Both the position numbers and the translations under genes were made by a program. 47,334 bases of DNA, taken from NCBI GenBank assembly GCA_900549755.1, contig URPQ01000006.1, positions 1 to 47,334 of the forward strand, read 5' to 3'. Below the pieces are notes generated by a model, which was given only the letters and a program-made list of their open reading frames with translations, did not search any database and was not told the DNA's origin. Within the stretch, counting starts at the first letter, position 1; each line of letters begins with the position of its first letter. Below are positions 15,530-23,032 of this stretch, piece after piece. Source of the DNA: an uncultured Oscillospiraceae bacterium. GTDB taxonomy: Bacteria; Bacillota; Clostridia; Oscillospirales; Acutalibacteraceae.

Positions 15530-15558
15530 TTGACAAGATTATATGCTTGTGATAAAAT
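15530..15558 (+). promoter_or_regulatory. strong promoter upstream of the liv region
   Basis: TTGACA (15530-15535) and TAAAAT (15553-15558) with a 17-base spacer. It drives a transcript that enters the 78-codon ORF and, if it reads through two terminators, livJ. Confidence 0.75.
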
Positions 15559-15588
15559 GGGTGCAACAAAAGGAAAGGACGAAAGACA

Positions 15589-15825
15589 ATGCGTGTTTCA
15601 TTTATGACAAAATCATATAAACAGTCAACAGATGCCAATACCGCACCTGAATTTTCGTCTGCTTCTTTAATACGTCTTAACGAGGGCACTGTTGTCAACA
15701 CAGTGTCCCTTTTTGTAATTAGCGCCATTATTTTCCTACAGCTAATTATAATAAGAGCGATTGGAATTTCAAAACATATAAATATGAAAAGCAAAACGGC
15801 TTTTTATGAGCCTGTTAAAAGCTGA
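15589..15825 (+). CDS. small membrane protein or Leu/Ile/Val-rich leader peptide
   Basis: 78 residues. Residues about 38-60 are very rich in Val, Leu and Ile (VSLFVISAIIFLQLIIIRAI) and would form one membrane helix, but the stretch also resembles ilv-type leader peptides whose translation senses branched-chain aminoacyl-tRNA. AAGGACG precedes the ATG at slightly long spacing. It has its own strong promoter, a hairpin with T-run inside its frame (15683-15714) and another just after its stop (15844-15879); livJ follows. Either a small membrane protein or an attenuator leader fits. Confidence 0.45.
   Translation: MRVSFMTKSYKQSTDANTAPEFSSASLIRLNEGTVVNTVSLFVISAIIFLQLIIIRAIGISKHINMKSKTAFYEPVKS
15683..15714 (+). 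terminator. terminator-like hairpin inside the small ORF
   Basis: Stem AGGG-CACTGT (15683-15692) with ACAGTG-T-CCCT (15699-15709) and a single bulged T, followed by TTTTT. Its position within the ORF suggests attenuation or a short RNA of about 150 nt. Confidence 0.5.
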
Positions 15826-15843
15826 AAAGGCTTGTAAACCTGC

Positions 15844-15879
15844 TGACTTTGCTTTTCAAAAAAGGCAAGGTCATTTTTT
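15844..15879 (+). terminator. terminator between the small ORF and livJ
   Basis: 9-bp stem TGACTTTGC / GCAAGGTCA (15844-15852 with 15865-15873, one wobble) followed by six Ts. It lies 19 bases after the small ORF. Confidence 0.7.
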
Positions 15880-15886
15880 ATTATTG

Positions 15887-15914
15887 TTGTTTTTCAGCTT
15901 TCGGGCTGTAAAAT
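15887..15914 (+). promoter_or_regulatory. possible livJ promoter
   Basis: TTGTTT (15887-15892) and TAAAAT (15909-15914) with a 16-base spacer, just after the terminator and 30 bases before livJ. The -35 is imperfect. Confidence 0.4.
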
Positions 15915-15943
15915 ATAAAAAACTTTGAAAGAGGTTGTTTAAA

Positions 15944-17155
15944 ATGAAAAAATTTGTAAGATTTATGAGCGCGGCTATGTCGGCTGCCCTCGTTCTTACC
16001 GCTATGGCCGGCTGCGGCGGCTCTAAAGACAGCGGAGGCTCTTCAAGCGGCAAGATCAAAATAGGCGGTATAGGACCTATCACAGGTGCGGCGGCTATTT
16101 ACGGCCAGGCAGTTAAAAACGCGGCTGAAATTGCGGTTGAGGAAATCAACGCAAAGGGCGAGGACGTTCAGTTCGAGTTGCAGTTTGAAGACGATGAAAA
16201 CGACGCTGAAAAGTCAGTCAATGCTTACAACAAGCTGAAAGACTGGGGCATGCAGATCCTTATGGGTACTGTTACCACAAAGCCCTGCATTGCTGTTTCC
16301 ACCGAAACCAATTCCGATAAGATCTTCCAGCTTACTCCTTCCGCTTCTTCTACCGACGTTATAGGCGGTCAGTCCGACAGCGACGGTAACGTAACCATTC
16401 AGCGTAAGGATAACGTATTCCAGATGTGCTTTACCGACCCGAACCAGGGCGTTGCATCCGCTCAGTATATTAAAGAGCAGAAGCTCGGCACCAAGATTGC
16501 GATAATCTACAACAACGGTGATGCTTATTCGACCGGTATCTATCAGAAATTCGCGGCCGAGGCTAAAAAAGAAGGTCTTGAGATTGTAAGCACTACCACC
16601 TTCCCGGATGATACCAACAGCGACTTCTCCGCTCAGCTTAACGACGCTAAGGCAAAGGGTGCGGATCTGCTCTTCCTCCCGATCTACCATACTCCGGCAT
16701 CCCTCATACTGACCCAGGCAAACAAGATGGGCTATACTCCCAAATTCTTCGGTGTTGACGGTATGGACGGTATACTCACAGTTAAAAACTTTGATACAAA
16801 GCTTGCCGAAAACGTTATGCTTTTAACTCCTTTCACGGCTGACGCAACCGATGAAAAGACGCAGAACTTTGTTAAGAAGTACAAAGAAAAATTCGGTGAG
16901 ACACCGAACCAGTTCGCTGCCGATACCTATGACTGCGTTTACGCACTCTATGAAGCATGCAAGGCAAAGGGTGTAAAGGTAAGCGATAAGGCGGCCGATA
17001 TATGCGAGGCTTTGACCGCACAGTTCACCGATTCTTCCTTTAAGTTTGACGGTCTTACCGGTACAGGGATGACATGGAAAACCACCGGTGAGGTTTCCAA
17101 GTCTCCTAAGGGTATGGTAATCAAAAACGGCGCATACGTCGGTATGGATAAATAA
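15944..17155 (+). CDS. livJ: branched-chain amino acid ABC transporter, substrate-binding lipoprotein
   Basis: 403 residues. A signal peptide ends in the lipobox TAMAGC (Cys24), then a Ser/Gly linker and a type I periplasmic-binding fold (IKIGGIGPITGAAAIYGQAVKNA is typical of LivJ/LivK). It is anchored outside the membrane and delivers Leu/Ile/Val (by homology) to LivHMGF. GAGGTTG precedes the ATG at 15944. Codon use is strongly biased to C-ending codons, unlike its neighbours, which suggests high expression. A terminator separates it from livH. Confidence 0.92.
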   Translation: MKKFVRFMSAAMSAALVLTAMAGCGGSKDSGGSSSGKIKIGGIGPITGAAAIYGQAVKNAAEIAVEEINAKGEDVQFELQFEDDENDAEKSVNAYNKLKDWGMQILMGTVTTKPCIAVSTETNSDKIFQLTPSASSTDVIGGQSDSDGNVTIQRKDNVFQMCFTDPNQGVASAQYIKEQKLGTKIAIIYNNGDAYSTGIYQKFAAEAKKEGLEIVSTTTFPDDTNSDFSAQLNDAKAKGADLLFLPIYHTPASLILTQANKMGYTPKFFGVDGMDGILTVKNFDTKLAENVMLLTPFTADATDEKTQNFVKKYKEKFGETPNQFAADTYDCVYALYEACKAKGVKVSDKAADICEALTAQFTDSSFKFDGLTGTGMTWKTTGEVSKSPKGMVIKNGAYVGMDK

Positions 17156-17173
17156 TCCGTATTCGGTTTAATA

Positions 17174-17213
17174 GGGGAAAGGGGGTCTTATATGACCCCG
17201 TTTTCCCATTTTT
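17174..17213 (+). terminator. partial terminator between livJ and livH
   Basis: Stem GGGGTC/GACCCC extended by GGGAAA/TTTCCC-type pairing (17174-17207), followed by TTTTT. It probably lets most transcripts stop after livJ and so raises binding protein over membrane parts. Confidence 0.75.
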
Positions 17214-17229
17214 AAAAGGGGTGTAAGCA

Positions 17230-18111
17230 ATGACTTTAATTTCCAACTTAATAAACGGAATAAGTCTCGGCAGCGTTTACGCCATAATAGCGCTCGGTTA
17301 CACGATGGTTTACGGCATTGCGAAAATGCTCAACTTTGCGCACGGCGACGTTATTATGGTAGGCGCGTATGTTTCTTACATATGCTCCACAACCTTAGGT
17401 ATCCCCACGGTGCTGTCTATACTTATTTCAATGGCTGTTTGTACGGTATTGGGTATTCTTATTGAGGGCCTTGCTTACCGTCCTTTGAGAAAGGCAACAT
17501 CGCTTGCCGTGCTTATAACGGCTATCGGCGTGAGCTACTTTTTACAGAATGCGGCGCTTATAATCTGGGGCAGCACTCCCCGCGCATTCACCTCGGTGGT
17601 GCCGTTTAAATCAATTTCACTGTTTGACGGCAAGCTGATAATCACGCCCGAATCGCTCGTTACCGTTGCCGCCTGCGTGCTTATAATGGTAGGACTTACT
17701 TTCTTTACCAAAAAGGGTAAAATGGGTAAGGCAATGCGCGCGGTATCTGAGGATAAGGACGCCGCTTTGCTTATGGGCATAAACACCAACCGCACCATTT
17801 CAATGACCTTTGCAATAGGCAGTGCTTTGGCTGCAATAGCGGGCGTTCTGCTTTGCTCTGCGTACCCGGTGCTGATACCTACCACCGGCTCAATGCCCGG
17901 TATAAAGGCGTTTACGGCGGCGGTTTTCGGCGGTATAGGCTCAATTCCCGGCGCTATGATAGGCGGCATACTTTTGGGCGTTATAGAAATTCTCGGCAGG
18001 GCGTATATTTCCACCCAGCTGTCCGACGCTATTGTTTTCTCGGTGCTTATAATAGTACTCCTTGTTAAGCCTACCGGCTTGCTCGGCAAGAAGATAACGG
18101 AAAAGGTGTGA
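17230..18111 (+). CDS. livH: branched-chain amino acid ABC permease LivH
   Basis: 293 residues with about eight membrane segments. The LivH hallmarks are present: LINGISLGSVYAIIALGYTMVYGI at the start, LNFAHGDVIMVGAYV, and GSIPGAMIGGILLGVIE near the end. It forms the membrane channel with LivM. AGGGGTG precedes the ATG. Eleven bases separate it from the livM start. Confidence 0.95.
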   Translation: MTLISNLINGISLGSVYAIIALGYTMVYGIAKMLNFAHGDVIMVGAYVSYICSTTLGIPTVLSILISMAVCTVLGILIEGLAYRPLRKATSLAVLITAIGVSYFLQNAALIIWGSTPRAFTSVVPFKSISLFDGKLIITPESLVTVAACVLIMVGLTFFTKKGKMGKAMRAVSEDKDAALLMGINTNRTISMTFAIGSALAAIAGVLLCSAYPVLIPTTGSMPGIKAFTAAVFGGIGSIPGAMIGGILLGVIEILGRAYISTQLSDAIVFSVLIIVLLVKPTGLLGKKITEKV

Positions 18112-18121
18112 GGTGGGAAAT

Positions 18122-19129
18122 ATGAGTATCGCTTCAAAATACAAAGGGCTTAGCAAATATGCCCGAACAAATATTAAAACCTACGGTCTTGTAATAGCTT
18201 TATTTGCAATACTTTTCCCGCTGCAAAACGCGGGAATGATAAGCAACTCCATTTCCGGTCAGTTAATTCCTATCTGCGCATATATAGTTATGGCTATCTC
18301 GCTTAACCTGACCGTCGGCGTTTTGGGTGAGTTGTCTCTCGGTCACGCCGGCTTTATGAGCGTGGGCGCGTTCACGGGAGCCATAGTCACGGCGGCTCTG
18401 CAGGATAAGGTCGGGTCCGACCCCGTAAGACTTGTTATCGCAATGGTTGCGGGCGGTATAATCGCGGGAATTATGGGCTTTTTAATCGGTATACCCGTTC
18501 TGCGGCTTTCGGGCGACTACCTTGCAATAGTTACCCTCGCATTCGGTGAAATTATAAAGAATATAATAAACTGCCTTTATGTGGGTATTGATAAAAGCGG
18601 GCTTCACGTTAATATGAAGGACGCGGCAAGCCTCGGTATGAAAAACGGCAGAATTATTCTCAACGGCCCGCAGGGCGCGGTGGGTATAACCAAAATTGCC
18701 ACCTTTACGGCAGGCTTTGTGCTTATTCTTTTCACCCTGTTTGTGGTAATTAACCTTATTTACAGCCGTTCGGGTCGCGCTATAACCGCTATAAGGGATA
18801 ACCGCATAGCCGCCGAATCGGTAGGTATAAGCATTACAAAGTACAAGCTCACCGCATTTATCACATCGGCTGCCTTGGCAGGTATGGCGGGCGTGCTTTA
18901 CGCTATGAATTTCTCGGCTATTGCGGCTGAAAAGTTCAACTTTAACACTTCAATTTTAATTCTTGTTTTCGTGGTGCTCGGCGGAATGGGCAATATTTTC
19001 GGCACTATTATAGCAACCGCTCTGCTTTATATGCTGCCCGAGCTTTTGCGCAACATAAACGCGGGTGACTACCGTATGCTTATTTACGCAATACTGCTTA
19101 TTGCGGTAATGCTGCTTAAAAACAGCTAA
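18122..19129 (+). CDS. livM: branched-chain amino acid ABC permease LivM, C-terminally shortened
   Basis: 335 residues, multi-spanning. LNLTVGVLGELSLGHAGFMSVGAF and the EAA-like loop IRDNRIAAESVGI are LivM signatures. The ATG at 18122 follows GAGGTGGG; an upstream in-frame GTG is less likely. The protein stops right after the last membrane helix (VMLLKNS). The same frame then stays open for 29 sense codons until a TAA overlapping livG, so an in-frame TAA seems to have removed a basic cytoplasmic tail. Transport is probably unaffected because catalytic loops are intact. Confidence 0.93.
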   Translation: MSIASKYKGLSKYARTNIKTYGLVIALFAILFPLQNAGMISNSISGQLIPICAYIVMAISLNLTVGVLGELSLGHAGFMSVGAFTGAIVTAALQDKVGSDPVRLVIAMVAGGIIAGIMGFLIGIPVLRLSGDYLAIVTLAFGEIIKNIINCLYVGIDKSGLHVNMKDAASLGMKNGRIILNGPQGAVGITKIATFTAGFVLILFTLFVVINLIYSRSGRAITAIRDNRIAAESVGISITKYKLTAFITSAALAGMAGVLYAMNFSAIAAEKFNFNTSILILVFVVLGGMGNIFGTIIATALLYMLPELLRNINAGDYRMLIYAILLIAVMLLKNS

Positions 19130-19219
19130 AAAGCAAAGCTATTTTTTGAAAACACTAAGATTAAATTAAACGAAATGTTCCGCAAGAATAAAAACGGGGA
19201 GGTAAAATCAAATGGATAA
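19130..19219 (+). other. open frame after the livM stop (lost C-terminal tail)
   Basis: 29 in-frame codons follow the livM TAA and end at TAA 19217-19219, overlapping the livG ATG by eight bases. They code a lysine-rich tail (ends FRKNKNGEVKSNG) like the cytoplasmic ends of many clostridial LivM proteins. It also contains the livG ribosome site. It is most simply a recent nonsense mutation or a base error. Confidence 0.6.
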
Positions 19220-20063
19220 AATGGTACCTTACCCCTCGGGCGCGATTGTTCCCGAGCGCGATGTTGATAAACGTCCCGTGCTTGAAACTCACCATTTGGG
19301 TATTGATTTCGGCGGACTTACCGCAGTTGACGAATTTTCACTTACCGTAGGCAAAACCGAAATAGCCGGTCTTATAGGCCCTAACGGCGCAGGCAAAACC
19401 ACAGTTTTCAACCTGCTTACAAACGTTTATCAGCCCTCGCGCGGTTCTATTATTTTGGACGGAAAGTCAACTGCCGGCAAAACAACCTCGCAGGTAAACC
19501 GAATGGGAATTGCGCGTACTTTCCAAAATATACGCCTGTTTTCCAATATGTCGGTGCTTGATAATGTTAAGGTAGGCTTGCATAACTCCATTAAAGAAGG
19601 ATTTTTTGCCTCGGTCACCCACGGTCTCGGCTATAAAAAAGCCGAAAAAACGGCTAATGAGCGCGCAATAGAGCTGCTTGACTTTTTCTCAATGGCAGAT
19701 GTTGCAAACGAGGAGGCAGGCTCGCTGCCCTACGGTGCGCAGAGAAGACTTGAAATTGTAAGAGCGCTTGCCACCAACCCCAGTATTATTTTGCTTGACG
19801 AGCCCGCGGCGGGTATGAACCCCTCAGAAACGGCGGAGCTTATGGAAAATATCCGCCGTATACGCGATACCTTTAATATTGCAATAATGCTTATTGAGCA
19901 CGATATGAACCTTGTTATGAATATTTGCGAGGGCATTTGCGTGCTTGACCACGGTAAAATAATAGCAAAGGGCACGCCGGATGAAATTAAGGCTAACCCC
20001 AAGGTTATTGAGGCGTATCTCGGAAAGAAAAAGGAGGCTGACGGCAATGCTGAAAGTAAATGA
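19212..20063 (+). CDS. livG: branched-chain amino acid ABC ATPase LivG
   Basis: 283 residues. Walker A GPNGAGKTT at 56-64, signature SLPYGAQRRLEI, Walker B IILLDEPAAGMNP and the switch His in LIEHDM identify LivG. There is a 25-residue N-terminal extension before the ABC domain. GGGGAGG lies eight bases before the ATG. It overlaps livF by 17 bases. Confidence 0.95.
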   Translation: MDKMVPYPSGAIVPERDVDKRPVLETHHLGIDFGGLTAVDEFSLTVGKTEIAGLIGPNGAGKTTVFNLLTNVYQPSRGSIILDGKSTAGKTTSQVNRMGIARTFQNIRLFSNMSVLDNVKVGLHNSIKEGFFASVTHGLGYKKAEKTANERAIELLDFFSMADVANEEAGSLPYGAQRRLEIVRALATNPSIILLDEPAAGMNPSETAELMENIRRIRDTFNIAIMLIEHDMNLVMNICEGICVLDHGKIIAKGTPDEIKANPKVIEAYLGKKKEADGNAESK

Positions 20064-20745
20064 TATAAACGTTTATTACGGCAATATTCACGCGCTTAAA
20101 GGCATTTCGCTTGAAGTGCACGAGGATGAAATCGTAGCCCTTATAGGCGCAAACGGCGCGGGCAAGTCAACCACCCTTAAAACCATTTCGGGGCTTATGC
20201 ACTCAAAAACCGGCAGTATAACCCTTATGAACGAGGATATTACCCACGCCGAGGCGCACAAGCTGGTATCAAAGGGTTTGGCTCACGTTCCCGAGGGCAG
20301 ACGTATATTTTTGCATATGACCGTGCTTGAAAACCTTGAAATGGGTGCTTATACACAGCCGGGCTATGTGAAAGACGGCATAGCGGATGTTTTTGAACGT
20401 TTTCCGCGCCTTAAGCACCGCAAAAACCAGATTGCCGGCACGCTTTCGGGCGGCGAGCAGCAAATGCTCGCCATGGGCAGGGCGCTTATGAGTAAACCCA
20501 AGCTCTTAATGCTCGACGAACCCTCAATGGGCTTAGCACCTATACTTGTTCAGCAGATATTTGATATAATTAAGGAACTGCACGAGGCGGGCACTACCAT
20601 TCTTTTGGTTGAACAGAACGCAGAAATGGCGCTCAGAATAGCCGACCGCGCCTATGTTCTTGAATCGGGCAGAATTACCCTTTCGGGCACGGGTGCAGAG
20701 CTTGCACAAAGCGACTCGGTTAAAAAAGCTTACCTCGGGGGTTAA
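20047..20745 (+). CDS. livF: branched-chain amino acid ABC ATPase LivF
   Basis: 232 residues. Walker A GANGAGKST at 34-42, signature LSGGEQQMLAMGRAL, Walker B LLMLDEPSMGLAP (the last six are LivF-typical). The ATG at 20047 is used because AAGGAGG sits eight bases upstream, within the livG end. It completes the livJHMGF importer. Confidence 0.95.
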   Translation: MLKVNDINVYYGNIHALKGISLEVHEDEIVALIGANGAGKSTTLKTISGLMHSKTGSITLMNEDITHAEAHKLVSKGLAHVPEGRRIFLHMTVLENLEMGAYTQPGYVKDGIADVFERFPRLKHRKNQIAGTLSGGEQQMLAMGRALMSKPKLLMLDEPSMGLAPILVQQIFDIIKELHEAGTTILLVEQNAEMALRIADRAYVLESGRITLSGTGAELAQSDSVKKAYLGG

Positions 20746-20753
20746 GCCTCTGT

Positions 20754-22085
20754 ATGAAACGGGAGCTTACAAGCGGCAGCGTTATGAAGAACCTTTTGTT
20801 CTTCTCGCTGCCGTACCTTTTATCTTTTTTCCTGCAAACCCTTTACGGAATGGCGGATCTGCTCATAATAGGTCAGTTCGGCAGCGTTGCCGATACTACC
20901 GCGGTTTCCGTGGGCTCGCAGGTCATGCACATGCTTACGGTAATGATAGTAGGGCTTGCCATGGGCGCCACGGTAAATATCGGTCAGGCTGTGGGCGGAA
21001 AGGACAGCCGCAAAGCGGCGCTTTTTACGGGTAACACCGTAACGCTGTTTATGGGGCTTTCCGTGACTCTGACATTTTTGCTGCTTATTCTGCGAAACAC
21101 CATAGTTTCCGCCGTTTCAACCCCCGCAGACGCTGCTGCGGGCACGGTGGATTACCTTACGATTTGCTTTATAGGCATACCGTTTATAACGGCGTATAAT
21201 ATTATAAGCGCCGTTTTCCGCGGTATGGGGGACAGCAAAAGCCCCATGTACTTTATAGCGGTTGCATGCGCCGCCAATATAGCGCTCGATTACCTGTTTA
21301 TAGGCGCTCTCGGTATGGGCCCAGCGGGAGCGGCGCTCGGCACAACGCTATCTCAGGCTGTAAGCGTTGTTATATCGCTTATCTTTGTAAAAATGCGCAA
21401 AACTGACTTTGCGCTTAAAAAAGCGGACCTAAAGCCCGATAAGCAAATAACCGGAAAAATTCTTAAAATAGGCGTGCCGGTTGCCATGCAGGACGGTTTT
21501 ATTCAAATTGCCTTTATGGTAATCACCGTAATAGCAAACCGCCGCGGGCTTAATGACGCGGCGGCGGTGGGAATTGTTGAAAAAATAATCGGCTTTTTGT
21601 TCCTTGTTCCCTCCTCTATGCTTTCAGCCGTTTCTGCGCTCGGCGCGCAGAATATCGGGGCGCAAAAGCCCGAACGTGCAAGAAAAACGCTGCTTTACGC
21701 AATTTTTATTGCCGCGGGCTTCGGCGGCACGGTAGCGGTTATTATGCAGTTTTTATCGGGCGGGGCGGTATCGCTTTTTACCGATAGCGCGGCAGTCATA
21801 CGGCTCGGCGGCGGGTACCTGCGCGGCTACGCGTGGGATTGCCTTTTCGCCGGAATACACTTTGCGTTCAGCGGGTATTTCTGCGCCTGCGGTAAATCGG
21901 GAATTTCGTTTATGCACAATATAATTGCAATACTGCTTGTGCGTGTTCCCGGCTCTTATTTAATGTCTTCAATGTTCCCCGAAACACTCTATCCTATGGG
22001 GCTTGCAACCGCGGCGGGGTCGCTGCTTTCGGCACTAATATGCGCCGCAGCGTTTGTGATTATACAGCGAAAAAACGTGACATAG
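20754..22085 (+). CDS. MATE family efflux transporter
   Basis: 443 residues, twelve predicted membrane segments in two halves. The N-terminus (LTSGSVMKNLLFFSLPYLLSFFLQ, then YGMADLLIIGQF) and AVFRGMGDSKSPM, PAGAALGTTLSQ are typical of MATE drug/metabolite antiporters of the DinF/NorM group in clostridia. It exports an unknown compound using a cation gradient. It starts eight bases after livF, so it is probably co-transcribed, though the ribosome site is weak. Confidence 0.92.
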   Translation: MKRELTSGSVMKNLLFFSLPYLLSFFLQTLYGMADLLIIGQFGSVADTTAVSVGSQVMHMLTVMIVGLAMGATVNIGQAVGGKDSRKAALFTGNTVTLFMGLSVTLTFLLLILRNTIVSAVSTPADAAAGTVDYLTICFIGIPFITAYNIISAVFRGMGDSKSPMYFIAVACAANIALDYLFIGALGMGPAGAALGTTLSQAVSVVISLIFVKMRKTDFALKKADLKPDKQITGKILKIGVPVAMQDGFIQIAFMVITVIANRRGLNDAAAVGIVEKIIGFLFLVPSSMLSAVSALGAQNIGAQKPERARKTLLYAIFIAAGFGGTVAVIMQFLSGGAVSLFTDSAAVIRLGGGYLRGYAWDCLFAGIHFAFSGYFCACGKSGISFMHNIIAILLVRVPGSYLMSSMFPETLYPMGLATAAGSLLSALICAAAFVIIQRKNVT

Positions 22086-22093
22086 CTTAAATA

Positions 22094-22131
22094 CAAAAAA
22101 TATGCCGGGAGTGTTTATCTCTCGGCATATT
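22094..22131 (-). terminator. terminator of the TM2 gene
   Basis: 13-bp stem AATATGCCGGGAG/CTCTCGGCATATT (22099-22111 with 22119-22131, one wobble), followed on the minus strand by TTTTTTGTATTT. It may also stop MATE transcripts from the other side. Confidence 0.7.
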
Positions 22132-22133
22132 CT

Positions 22134-22206
22134 CTTATACAGATAAGGGGTTCTGTATAAGAAACCGGCAAAGCCGGCATATATTAAAGGACAGCGCCTT
22201 TAATAT
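22134..22206. repeat. cluster of three further hairpins
   Basis: Three perfect inverted repeats in 73 bases: CTTATACAG/CTGTATAAG (22134-22142, 22153-22161), CCGGC/GCCGG (22165-22169, 22173-22177) and ATATTAAAGG/CCTTTAATAT (22181-22190, 22197-22206). The last touches the TM2 stop codon. Together with the terminator they fill the whole gap between MATE and TM2. Confidence 0.6.
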
Positions 22207-22586
22207 CACGGTATATACGGATTGGGCTTTGTAAGAAGAACTATAAAATCAACTATTACACCTATTAAAAATAAACCGCCGGTGAAAAAATAAAGTATTC
22301 CCATTCCGATTTTACCCTCGTAAAATTTATGAAGACCGAAAAAACCGCCGAAAATGCAGAGTGCCAGCGCCACCCATTTATTACGCAGCTTGCCTGCAAC
22401 GAAACCGCCCACATTGGTATTTGTATTCACATTTTGCGAGGAATTTGAATTGTTGATAATTATATTGGGGGAATTTTCACCCTCCAGCTTTTCTACCTGC
22501 CTGCCGCAGGCAGTACAAAGAACGGCGTCTTCGGGTATTTTTGCGCCGCAATGCTTGCAAAATTTTGTTTTTTCCGTTGTTTCCAT
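22206..22586 (-). CDS. zinc-ribbon TM2 domain membrane protein
   Basis: 126 residues. An N-terminal zinc ribbon (CKHCG at 10-14 and CTACG at 24-28) is followed by an Asn/Ser-rich linker (about 40-60). A TM2 domain follows: two membrane helices joined by the typical GGFFGLHKFYEGK turn, then LIGVIVDFIVLL. Function of TM2 proteins is not settled. GGAGGG precedes the ATG. It is divergent from the XRE regulator and has a shared control region. Confidence 0.88.
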   Translation of the reverse strand: METTEKTKFCKHCGAKIPEDAVLCTACGRQVEKLEGENSPNIIINNSNSSQNVNTNTNVGGFVAGKLRNKWVALALCIFGGFFGLHKFYEGKIGMGILYFFTGGLFLIGVIVDFIVLLTKPNPYIP

Positions 22587-22603
22587 ATTATTCCCTCCAC
22601 AAA

Positions 22604-22675
22604 TGACATTCAGTGAATGTCATATTTTAATTTATTATAGCATATAATTTTTCTATTGACAAGCACTAAATGTCA
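22604..22675. promoter_or_regulatory. divergent control region with twin 19-bp operators
   Basis: TGACATTCAGTGAATGTCA (22604-22622, perfect palindrome around a central base) and TGACAAGCACTAAATGTCA (22657-22675) share TGACA...ATGTCA at the same spacing. On the minus strand TTGTCA (22657-22662) and TATAAT (22634-22639), 17 bases apart, make the TM2 promoter. On the plus strand TATAAT (22643-22648) with TGTCAT (22619-22624) makes a weaker promoter for the XRE gene. Each box overlaps one promoter's -35 and the other's start point, ideal for mutual repression by the XRE protein (inferred). Confidence 0.65.
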
Positions 22676-22690
22676 AAAAGGAGAAAATAT

Positions 22691-22933
22691 ATGTTTATAA
22701 ATAAAAATTCAGACGGATTAAATAATATTTGTGGCAAAAAAGTATATGATTTCCGAAAAGAAATGAACATTTCTCAGCGTAAGCTTGCCGATTTATTGCA
22801 GCTTGACGGACTGGATATAGACAAAAATGCCGTTCAAAGAATAGAATGTGGCAAAAGATTTGTAACCGACATTGAACTGGTGCATATTGCAAAGGTGCTT
22901 AAATGCTCTGTGCTTGAGCTTTTGAATAATTAA
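22691..22933 (+). CDS. small XRE-type DNA-binding regulator
   Basis: 80 residues, essentially one Cro/CI helix-turn-helix domain: GKKVYDFRKEMNISQRKLAD, then KNAVQRIECGKRFV and ELVHIAKVLKCSVLELL. The ATG at 22691 has AAAGGAG eight bases upstream; the ATG 21 bases earlier lies in the operator and lacks a ribosome site. It likely represses itself and the divergent TM2 gene through the twin boxes. No sensing domain is present, so the signal may act by competition or proteolysis. Confidence 0.88.
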   Translation: MFINKNSDGLNNICGKKVYDFRKEMNISQRKLADLLQLDGLDIDKNAVQRIECGKRFVTDIELVHIAKVLKCSVLELLNN

Positions 22934-22962
22934 AACACGCGGCGCTGAAAAATAAATTTTGC

Positions 22963-23015
22963 TTGACTTATGCGTTTCTTATGCTATAATATAATAAACT
23001 GTCTCATATGAGACA
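22963..23015 (+). promoter_or_regulatory. promoter and palindromic operator of the Crp/Fnr-ABC operon
   Basis: TTGACT (22963-22968) and TATAAT (22985-22990) with a 16-base spacer. The perfect palindrome TGTCTCATATGAGACA at 23000-23015 begins at about the expected start site. Its size and symmetry fit a Crp/Fnr dimer; at this position binding would repress, so self-repression is likely. Confidence 0.65.
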
Positions 23016-23032
23016 AAAATTTAGGAGTCTTA

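Noticed and set aside
15565..15714. 6S RNA or T-box in the liv leader
   Set aside because: No T-box consensus and no long 6S-like closing stem with a promoter-like bubble could be seen.
15519..15794. Minus-strand frame across the liv leader region
   Set aside because: No ribosome site or promoter; it overlaps the promoter and terminators of the plus-strand ORF.
17174..17213. End of a separate livJ gene unit
   Set aside because: The operon order and lack of a new promoter favour a partial terminator rather than two operons.
17535..18137. Long minus-strand frame inside livH
   Set aside because: livH on the plus strand is unmistakable; the other frame is a codon-bias shadow.
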